Source of the DNA: Verrucomicrobiota bacterium
GTDB lineage: Bacteria > Verrucomicrobiota > Verrucomicrobiia > Limisphaerales > JAHEOI01
NCBI GenBank assembly: GCA_018610125.1
Contig: JAHEOI010000172.1
Location: 1-7,144 of the forward strand
DNA length: 7,144 bases
Reading direction: 5' to 3'
Under the pieces are notes generated by a model that saw only the letters and a program-made list of their open reading frames with translations, made no database searches and was not told the DNA's origin. A program made the position numbers and the translations under genes. This document shows positions 1-5,594 of the stretch, piece by piece (position 1 is the stretch's first letter; every line of letters starts with the position of its first letter).

Positions 1-1455
1 CCGGGATCCGGCACGGCAACGGTGACCGCCGAGAAGCGGCATTCCGGCGATCTTTCCTTGCTTTTGCAACGGCAAGAAGATGGCGACCAGGGGCCGATTC
101 TCGTTCAGGAGATCACGCCGCCGTTGACGACGGGAGAGCATTACACGCTAAGCTATTGGACATTCGCGGAGCCGGGATCGCCACCCGTTACGGTCCGATT
201 GGATGGGGGCGGACTGACGGGCACAGCCGGAGCTGATGAATCGGGCTCGAGTCGAGCGACCCCCGGCAGCGAGAATTCCGTTAAGGCCGCCATGCCCTCG
301 TTTCCGGATCTCTGGATTAATGAAGTCCTACCTCGTAATGTGAACGGCGCTCAGGACAGGGCGGGGGACCGGGATCCCTGGATCGAGCTTTACAATAGCG
401 GCACAAGCCCGATCTCTCTGGCCCCGTTCTATCTCTCCAACGATTACACCGCTCTCCGGCAGTGGCGTTTCCCGACGGGAACAACACTGGAGCCGGGGCA
501 ATTCCTTGTGATTTGGGCTGACGGGGAGCAGGGAGAGTCGAATGGCGGCGAATTGCATACCGATTTCCGCATTGCTCGGGCCGACGGGGCGGTCGCTTTG
601 AGTCGAAGGCATGGCAATGAGACGATCCTCACCGACTTTGTCAATTACGGTGCCATCTCGCCGGGGCGCTCGATCGGTGCCTTTCCGGACGGCCGAGCGC
701 TTCGGCCGCAGCTCTTTCAGATTCCGACACTCGGTGAGCCGAATGACGCCGATTTCCTACCGGTGCGGGCGGTCATCAACGAATGGATGGCGAGTAATGA
801 TCTTGCGTTGGCCGATCCGGCCGATGGGGATTACGACGACTGGTTTGAGCTGTTCAATCCGGGCTCGGAGTCGGTCGATCTCTCCGGCTACGGTCTGACC
901 GACGATCTCGAGGAGCCGGCTCAGTGGCGTATACCCGCCGGCACGACGATCCCGGCAGGAGGTTTCCTGCTCGTGTGGGCGGACGAGGAGACCGACCAGA
1001 ATGCTCAGAACGATGACTTGCATACCAATTTCCGGCTCGACCGGGAGGGAGAGGAAATCGGCCTTTTTGCGCCGAACGGAGATCCGATTGACGCGGTTAC
1101 GTATGAGGTGCAGGAAACCGATATCAGCCAGGGAAGGAAGCCGGACGGGGGGGCGCCGCCTTTTGTTCGGTTGAGCTCCCCGACTCCGGGGAGCAAGAAC
1201 TTTGAATCGACCGGCAATCGAGGTTTTGAGCTTCTTGAGACCGATCTTGGTCCGGGAGGGCTTTCAGTCACTTGGCGTTCCGAGCCTGGAGCACGGTATC
1301 AATTGCAGTATAAGAATGAGCTTACCGACCCCGCATGGAACGATTTGGGCGATGCTGTGACCGCCTCCGGAAACGAGACGACGTTCACCGATGGAGCGGT
1401 TTCCGAGAAGCTCAGCCGATTTTACCGGGTGTTGCGAGTCGATCGATCTGAATAG
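1..1455 (+). CDS. Lamin-tail-domain exported protein, C-terminal part (5' end outside window)
   Basis: The reading frame is open from the first base, so this is the C-terminal 484 residues or so of a larger protein; an ATG-like start at base 22 is not credible because the sequence is already inside a domain. Bases 1-230 resemble the end of a beta-sandwich module (LTTGEHYTLSYW, then VTVRLDGGGL). Two lamin-tail domains follow. The first, at about 307-690, has the INEVLP start, DPWIELYNSG and LEPGQFLVIWAD. The second, at about 769-1200, has INEWMASND, DDWFELFNPGSESVDLSGY, IPAGGFLLVWADEE and the closing SPTPGSKN. The last 65 residues form a module ending SRFYRVLRV, also found in the next two proteins. 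Lamin-tail domains in bacteria are extracellular beta-sandwich modules, often in proteins with CotH kinase, nuclease or carbohydrate-binding domains; whether such a domain lies upstream cannot be seen. No catalytic motif is visible here. Exact function is unknown; surface or secreted location is inferred. The next gene starts 11 bases after the stop. Confidence 0.88.
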   Translation, partial: PGSGTATVTAEKRHSGDLSLLLQRQEDGDQGPILVQEITPPLTTGEHYTLSYWTFAEPGSPPVTVRLDGGGLTGTAGADESGSSRATPGSENSVKAAMPSFPDLWINEVLPRNVNGAQDRAGDRDPWIELYNSGTSPISLAPFYLSNDYTALRQWRFPTGTTLEPGQFLVIWADGEQGESNGGELHTDFRIARADGAVALSRRHGNETILTDFVNYGAISPGRSIGAFPDGRALRPQLFQIPTLGEPNDADFLPVRAVINEWMASNDLALADPADGDYDDWFELFNPGSESVDLSGYGLTDDLEEPAQWRIPAGTTIPAGGFLLVWADEETDQNAQNDDLHTNFRLDREGEEIGLFAPNGDPIDAVTYEVQETDISQGRKPDGGAPPFVRLSSPTPGSKNFESTGNRGFELLETDLGPGGLSVTWRSEPGARYQLQYKNELTDPAWNDLGDAVTASGNETTFTDGAVSEKLSRFYRVLRVDRSE

Positions 1456-1458
1456 GAG
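1454..1458 (+). promoter_or_regulatory. Ribosome binding site of the 829-residue gene, overlapping the upstream stop
   Basis: AGGAG lies 8 bases before the ATG at 1467 and overlaps the TAG stop (1453-1455) of the preceding gene. The spacing is canonical and fixes the start of the downstream gene. With only 11 bases between stop and start, it also argues that both genes share one transcript. Confidence 0.75.
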
Positions 1459-1466
1459 AATAACGG

Positions 1467-1595
1467 ATGAAACGTCTTTTAGCGATTTGGTGTCAAGCAA
1501 TCGAGGATCGCCCGTGCGGCATAGGGGTTATCAAACAGTGGGTTTATGCCTTGGCGGTGATAGCGCTTGGCTTTTTCCTTCCCGTCCTAATGGCT
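1467..1595 (+). other. Predicted signal peptide with an extended n-region
   Basis: Residues 1-43 comprise a long n-region with charged residues (K2, R3, E13, D14, R15, K23), a hydrophobic stretch of about 17 residues (VYALAVIALGFFLPVLM) and a plausible A43/Q44 cleavage site. The following QPPVPPTPGQQPQPTPT is a typical linker after a signal peptide. I see no good in-frame start nearer to the hydrophobic core, so the long n-region appears real. Confidence 0.7.
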
Positions 1596-3956
1596 CAACC
1601 GCCGGTGCCACCGACGCCCGGTCAGCAGCCGCAACCGACGCCGACGAGCACCAACGAATTTAAGCTATTGGTCGAGCCGTCGACAAACCAGGTCCTGGTG
1701 GAAGGGACTACGAATCAATTTGCGGTCACAGTAACGAATGCGAACCTATTTACCAATATGACCATGACGGGGCTGTTCGGGATGAGCACAAACCTGATCT
1801 CGTTTACCGATCCGGACCAGGATAACCGGTTTACCGGACTGGTTGCGACCCCGAATCTCTCCGCGGCAACCCGATTCGACTTGAGATTAAGGAGCAGGGG
1901 GGAGGACTTGACCGCCGCTGACACCGCGGAAGACGAGCCGGTGATCGCGGCGACCACCAATCGGTTCACCTATACCGTCGTGCCGAGACCGCGCAATGAC
2001 GATTTCACCAACGCATTCAAGATAGCCGCGGAGGGGGCAGTGATTCAACATACGAACAATTTTGCATCTTTGGAGCCGCGCGAGCCGAAGCACGCGGAGG
2101 TGGCGACAACGGATGCGAGTGTTTGGTGGGATTGGTCGCCCAAGGTTGCCTCCGAGGTGCTGATTGATGCCGCCGGAAGCTCTTTCAACGCTGTCTTGGC
2201 GGTGTACACTGGAAACGAGCTGCAAACGCTCACGTCGATTGCGTCATCCACCAATGATGTGGTGAACGACCTGCCGCCCAATGTGACGTTCAAGGCCGCA
2301 CGCGGTAAGACCTATCGCATTGCTGTTGCCGGCCTTGACAGCTCGACCAACAGCGTCGGCGACATCCGATTGCGAGTTGCACCCGGAGCCGAGCCGGACA
2401 CGCACCCGCCTCAGGTTGTGATCGACAGTGAAGACCGCAATGTCTTAACGGACCGGGAATCGTTTCTGCTTTCCGGGACTGCGCGCGAGCCGGTGGCCAA
2501 CGACTCGGGCATCAGCAATATCGTCTTCGAGGTCAATGGCGCTCGTTTGGACGAATTGCCGACGAGTCTGTCGGGTGACCCGCGAGGTTTGGTCTCATGG
2601 CAGAGTCGAGTCCCGCTGCCGCCCGGAGACAATGTCGTGCAGGCGTTTGCCAAGGATTATGCCGGGAATCTCGGACCTCCCGACACCTTAATGGTCCGTT
2701 TTATCAGTCCGACAAACGATATGTTCCGGCATGCCGTGCAATTGGAGGGGACGAGTGGGTTCGAGGCCGCGGTCAATGACGATGCGACAAAAGAGGAAGG
2801 CGAGCCATTGCACGCGGACAACGAAGGGGGGCATTCGATTTGGTATCGGTGGCGTGCCCCGGCAAACGGCTCGCTGCAGCTCAACACCCGGAGCTCCGAT
2901 TTCGATACGTTGCTGGCTGTCTATACAGGGAGTCAATTGAGCAATTTAACCCGGGTGGCCAGTAATGACGATGCCGAAGGCCAAAAGACAAGTGCCTTAA
3001 CGATGGCGGTCTCCTCGAATCAGCTCTATCAAATCGCCGTCGACGGCTTTGGGGGAGATTCGGGCCAAGCCGGACTGCAATATGCGTTTCAGCCGACTGA
3101 AGCGGAAGAGTTTTTCAACGTGGCGATCGCCAGCTCGCCCGGCGGCAGCGTATCTCCGAGTGGTGGCGCCTTTCCCGCGAATTCCGAGGTGACCTTGACG
3201 GCCCGGCCCGATGCGAATTTCGAATTCTCGGAGTGGCAAGGGGATGTCACTTCGGAGCAAAATCCATTGGCGCTGGAAGTGGATCGAGATATGTCCGTTA
3301 AGGCTCTCTTTGAGGTGAGCCGGTTCACGGAGAATTTTGAGACAGGTGATTTCTCGAAGCTTCCTTGGTCAAGCCCTTCGGACCAGTCATGGCATGTACA
3401 AGGGAATGCGATGTCGGGCGGCGATTTTGCGGCCAAGTCCGGCTCGATCCGTGACGGGGGGACAAGCTCACTCGCCTTGGAGATGAGCACCGGGGCGGGA
3501 ACGGCCTCGTTCGATTTTCGCGTCAGCTCGGAGCCGGATTGGGACTTTCTGGTATTCTATCTCAACGGCCGAGCTCTCCGCCGCTGGTCGGGCGATGTCG
3601 GGTGGCAACGCTTTTCGTTTTCGGTCCCACGTGGCTTGAACAAGCTTGAGTGGCGTTATGAGAAGGATGGGAGCTTTGGTGTGCTTCGCGATGCCGCGTT
3701 CATTGACAATGTTTATGTGCCGCCCGCTCCGACGAGTGACGACGTGTCAAACGAGCTGACGATCCATGTGTTTCCGGAAGGGGCTCAAATCACCTTGGAG
3801 GCGCTGCCAAGCAGGGAATACACCATCGAGGCCTCCTCGGATTTGCAGCGTTGGGAGCCGATCAAGGTGAAAAGCTCCGTCAGCGGCGTCATTCATATTC
3901 TCGACACCGAAGCGGTTGATAAAGGGAGGCGATTTTATCGGGCCGTGGCTCGATAG
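1467..3956 (+). CDS. Large exported multidomain protein (PPC-like, Ig-like, InlB-like repeat, jelly-roll modules)
   Basis: The protein has 829 residues. The ATG is supported by AGGAG at good spacing. Residues 1-43 look like a signal peptide with an unusually long, partly charged n-region (about 24 residues), then the core VYALAVIALGFFLPVLMA, probably cut before Q44. A Pro/Thr linker and a Thr-Asn-rich region follow (to about 175). Residues 177-307 and 417-545 are two related PPC-like beta domains, sharing an ND-F/MF-A start, an aromatic signature (SVWWDWSP against SIWYRWRAP), SxFxxxLAVYTGxxLxxLT, and YxIAVxG. Between them, about 311-415, is an Ig-like module (TDRESFLLSGTAREPV, VQAFAKDYAGN). 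Residues 549-617 match the InlB/B-repeat-like pattern (SPGGSVSPSGGAF, EFSEWQGDVTSEQNPL). Residues 619-753 form a jelly-roll-like module (NFETGDFSKLPW, DFRVSSEPDWDFLVFYLNG, WRYEKDGS, FIDNVYV). The last 69 residues carry the shared C-terminal module ending RRFYRAVAR. No enzymatic motif is seen; an adhesive or matrix role is plausible but inferred. Confidence 0.88.
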   Translation: MKRLLAIWCQAIEDRPCGIGVIKQWVYALAVIALGFFLPVLMAQPPVPPTPGQQPQPTPTSTNEFKLLVEPSTNQVLVEGTTNQFAVTVTNANLFTNMTMTGLFGMSTNLISFTDPDQDNRFTGLVATPNLSAATRFDLRLRSRGEDLTAADTAEDEPVIAATTNRFTYTVVPRPRNDDFTNAFKIAAEGAVIQHTNNFASLEPREPKHAEVATTDASVWWDWSPKVASEVLIDAAGSSFNAVLAVYTGNELQTLTSIASSTNDVVNDLPPNVTFKAARGKTYRIAVAGLDSSTNSVGDIRLRVAPGAEPDTHPPQVVIDSEDRNVLTDRESFLLSGTAREPVANDSGISNIVFEVNGARLDELPTSLSGDPRGLVSWQSRVPLPPGDNVVQAFAKDYAGNLGPPDTLMVRFISPTNDMFRHAVQLEGTSGFEAAVNDDATKEEGEPLHADNEGGHSIWYRWRAPANGSLQLNTRSSDFDTLLAVYTGSQLSNLTRVASNDDAEGQKTSALTMAVSSNQLYQIAVDGFGGDSGQAGLQYAFQPTEAEEFFNVAIASSPGGSVSPSGGAFPANSEVTLTARPDANFEFSEWQGDVTSEQNPLALEVDRDMSVKALFEVSRFTENFETGDFSKLPWSSPSDQSWHVQGNAMSGGDFAAKSGSIRDGGTSSLALEMSTGAGTASFDFRVSSEPDWDFLVFYLNGRALRRWSGDVGWQRFSFSVPRGLNKLEWRYEKDGSFGVLRDAAFIDNVYVPPAPTSDDVSNELTIHVFPEGAQITLEALPSREYTIEASSDLQRWEPIKVKSSVSGVIHILDTEAVDKGRRFYRAVAR

Positions 3957-4005
3957 TCAAAAATCGGGATTGACGAATCGCTTGGGCTACGGCACCCATT
4001 GGGGG

Positions 4006-4830
4006 ATGAATTTTACCCTTCGACAACTTGATGGGATGCTCGGGATAACAGTCAAGCTCGTGCTTGCCGGCTGCCTCTTTTCGTTAGGGGGGACAATGGT
4101 ACGGGCCGAGTTGGCTTACGACAATACCAAAAATAGCCTGTTTCAATATTGGGGCTCGAAGAAGGAATTCGGGGATGAGGTCACCTTGGCGACCGATGAG
4201 GAAGAGGACCCTGTATTGACGAAATTTACGATAGAGACGTTTGGCAAGAATCTGGCACCCAACGCGACCGGGGTGTTACGATTCTACGAGAACGACGGGA
4301 TATTCATCGATGATGAGCGGTCACCTGGAAACCTTCTATTCGAAAGCGTCCGATTTCCTCTCTCGGAAGGGGCCAATACGGTGACTTTGAGCGAGGTTTC
4401 CGTGGATGTGCCGCAGACATTTACATGGACGGTAGGTACCTCGGGGATTGGGCCCGGCGACTTCGGTCTCACCCTTTTTAACCCGGTGGCGGTTGGCAAT
4501 AGCAAAGACCACTTCTGGATCTTTGATGAAGAGAAGGGCTGGGACTTCTTTCGGTTTTCCAATGGCAAGCCGCCCGGCAATTTTGCGGCCAAGATCGAGG
4601 TCGAGTCCCGGCCCCAGGAAACCAAGCTCATGAGAATCAAATCAACCGGTTCCCGCGTTACCCTGACGGTGAAAGGGGAGCCATACCAGCCGTACTTGAT
4701 TCAGGTGTCGGATGATTTGAGCAATTGGCGAACCATCTCGGCTCAAGTCTCACGGACCGGCACGATCCGGGTTGAAGGGCAATCGCTCGACGAGGGCAAG
4801 CAGCGTTACTATCGGGCTGTGGAGCCTTAG
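4006..4830 (+). CDS. Exported protein, choice-of-anchor-like, with the shared C-terminal module
   Basis: The frame is open back to an ATG at 3916, but that start would overlap the previous gene by 41 bases and put a polar 30-residue stretch before the signal peptide. ATG 4006 (274 residues) is preferred; ATG 4036 is also possible, and neither has a clear ribosome binding site. Residues 1-34 look like a signal peptide (VKLVLAGCLFSLGG, then VRA before E35). LAGC resembles a lipobox, but a lysine just before it and the hydrophobic residues after it favour ordinary cleavage. Residues 35-205 form a beta-rich domain beginning ELAYDNT with FGDEVTLAT, LRFYEND, FTWTVGTSGIGPGDFGLTLF and a tail GNFAAKIEV. 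This resembles choice-of-anchor domains seen in exported proteins of PVC and other environmental bacteria. The last 66 residues repeat the C-terminal module (PYLIQVSDDLSNW, QRYYRAVEP). Function is unknown. It lies 49 bases after the 829-residue gene and is probably co-transcribed with it. Confidence 0.8.
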   Translation: MNFTLRQLDGMLGITVKLVLAGCLFSLGGTMVRAELAYDNTKNSLFQYWGSKKEFGDEVTLATDEEEDPVLTKFTIETFGKNLAPNATGVLRFYENDGIFIDDERSPGNLLFESVRFPLSEGANTVTLSEVSVDVPQTFTWTVGTSGIGPGDFGLTLFNPVAVGNSKDHFWIFDEEKGWDFFRFSNGKPPGNFAAKIEVESRPQETKLMRIKSTGSRVTLTVKGEPYQPYLIQVSDDLSNWRTISAQVSRTGTIRVEGQSLDEGKQRYYRAVEP

Positions 4831-4892
4831 ATTGCAGCGGAGTGCTGTCCCAATGCCAACCGAGAGGGTAAGGGCGGCCGCATGCCATTGAG

Positions 4893-4898
4893 TATAAT
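4893..4898 (+). promoter_or_regulatory. Possible -10 promoter element (TATAAT)
   Basis: A perfect TATAAT lies in the loop of the 4879-4912 inverted repeat, about 115 bases before coaE. No convincing TTGACA-like -35 is seen at 16-18 bases upstream (the sequence there is AAGGGC or close to it), and there is no extended -10 TG at the right offset. If used, transcription would start near 4905 and the leader hairpins from 4915 onward would be in the RNA. Weak call resting on one hexamer. Confidence 0.25.
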
Positions 4899-4990
4899 GA
4901 GAACGGCATGCGAAAGTCCCAGAGGACTGTGACCCTGTCAGCGAAGGAGGTGCCAACGCTGTAGGTTCCTCCTACTTGGCGGAATGGAGA

Positions 4991-5012
4991 AAGGAAGGCA
5001 AATTGCCTCCTT
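4991..5012 (+). promoter_or_regulatory. Hairpin that masks the coaE ribosome binding region
   Basis: AAGG (4991-4994) pairs with CCTT (5009-5012) and AGGC (4996-4999) with GCCT (5005-5008), leaving A4995 bulged and a five-base loop. The only purine-rich Shine-Dalgarno-like tract near coaE (GGAGAAAGGAAGG, 4986-4998) is largely inside this stem, and the GTG start follows immediately at 5013. If formed, the stem would block initiation, so coaE translation may depend on opening it. The pairing is visible in the sequence; the regulatory role is inference. Confidence 0.45.
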
Positions 5013-5594
5013 GTGAAGCGGATTGGATTAACGGGTGGCATCGGAATGGGGAAATCGACTTCGGCGCGGCTGCTGGAAGCGCTGCCGGTAAGCGTGCTTG
5101 ATACGGACTCTGTCGCCCGCGAATTGGTCAGGCCGGGTCAGCCTGCATTAACAGAGATTGTCGACACGTTCGGTGACGATCTCGTGGACGCGAATGGGGA
5201 GCTCCGTCGTTCAAGGCTTGCCACCAAGGTTTTTTCCGATCCCGATGCTCGCGAAAAGCTCAATTCCATCCTGCATCCCCGAATTCGTCGGGAGTGGCTG
5301 ACTGCCTTGGATCGTTGGCAGGCGGAGGGCGTTGCTGTTGCTGTCGTGGTGATTCCGCTCTTGTTTGAAGCCGAGCTGCAGGGCCGTTTCGATGCCACGA
5401 TTTGTGTCGCTTGCACTGAGCGAACGCAATACCGTCGACTGGTTGAGCGGGGATGGTCCGATGAAGCGATCGAGCAGCGTCGGGCGAGCCAGTGGGCTGT
5501 CTCGGAGAAGATGGAATTGGCGGATCATGTGGTTTGGACTGAAGGGACGACCCGGCTGCACGAAGAGCAGTTGGAACGGATTCTATGGCGATGA
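5013..5594 (+). CDS. coaE: Dephospho-CoA kinase
   Basis: CoaE phosphorylates the 3'-OH of the ribose of dephospho-CoA using ATP, the last step of coenzyme A synthesis in the cytoplasm. The 193-residue length is normal for the family (about 200). The GTG start at 5013 gives the expected N-terminus KRIGLTGGIGMGKST. The Walker A loop is GGIGMGKST (residues 8-16), with Met where Ser is more usual. DTDSVAREL (30-38) supplies the conserved acidic residues after the P-loop, LNSILHPRIR (83-92) is the CoA-domain signature, and IPLLFEAEL (114-122) matches the family PLLFE motif. The lid region carries QYRRLVERGWS and, near the end, ASQWAVSEKMELADHVV. The usual Asn-x-Gly after AD-VV is replaced by WTEG, a minor departure. 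The gene is intact. It follows a hairpin-rich leader and overlaps the next gene by a few bases, so the two are probably translated together. Confidence 0.95.
   Translation: MKRIGLTGGIGMGKSTSARLLEALPVSVLDTDSVARELVRPGQPALTEIVDTFGDDLVDANGELRRSRLATKVFSDPDAREKLNSILHPRIRREWLTALDRWQAEGVAVAVVVIPLLFEAELQGRFDATICVACTERTQYRRLVERGWSDEAIEQRRASQWAVSEKMELADHVVWTEGTTRLHEEQLERILWR

Larger units (their letters stand above)
4831..5012 (+). promoter_or_regulatory. Structured untranslated leader upstream of coaE (unknown class)
   Basis: This 182-base stretch has no credible gene but several inverted repeats: 4879-4886 with 4905-4912 (CGCATGCC/GGCATGCG, 8 bp, 18-base loop); 4915-4919 with 4924-4928 (AGTCC/GGACT, CAGA loop); and 4952-4956 plus 4961-4965 with 4971-4980 (GCCAA..GTAGG/CCTACTTGGC, 10 bp with a CGCT bulge). 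A strong AAGGAGG (4944-4950) has no start codon at usable distance. It can pair with CCTCCT at 4968-4973 or with CCTCCTT at 5006-5012, and the latter also pairs with the coaE ribosome-binding tract. I recognise no known riboswitch consensus. Some of the hairpins may be chance. The region presumably carries the end of the upstream transcript and the promoter and leader of coaE. Confidence 0.45.

Noticed and set aside
3089..3490. Minus-strand open frame of 133 codons
   Set aside because: It lies wholly opposite the InlB-like and jelly-roll modules of the 829-residue protein and its product has no recognisable features. It is a shadow frame.
3916..4005. Upstream extension of the third exported protein to the ATG at 3916
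   Set aside because: It overlaps the end of the 829-residue gene, where the other frame encodes the conserved RRFYRAVAR tail, and it would put 30 mostly polar residues before the signal peptide. The open frame is probably incidental.
4066..4077. Lipobox (LAGC) in the third exported protein
   Set aside because: A Lys lies only a few residues before the Cys, which shortens the hydrophobic core, and hydrophobic residues continue beyond it to a better VRA/E cleavage site. Lipoprotein status is not supported strongly enough to annotate.
4853..4891. Short leader peptide of 12 codons (MPTERVRAAACH)
   Set aside because: A GGAG lies 10 bases upstream, but the peptide has no run of regulatory codons and ends inside the first inverted repeat. 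There is too little to separate it from chance.
4915..4985. Small SRP RNA (4.5S) in the coaE leader
   Set aside because: GTCAGCGAAGGAGG loosely recalls the SRP apical segment, but the conserved GGAA tetraloop with its flanking asymmetric-loop bases and the long closing stem are absent.
4658..5041. Minus-strand open frame of 127 codons spanning the coaE leader
   Set aside because: It overlaps the C-terminal module of the third exported protein and the start of coaE on the other strand, and the translation has no family resemblance. The intergenic part is better explained by RNA-level inverted repeats.
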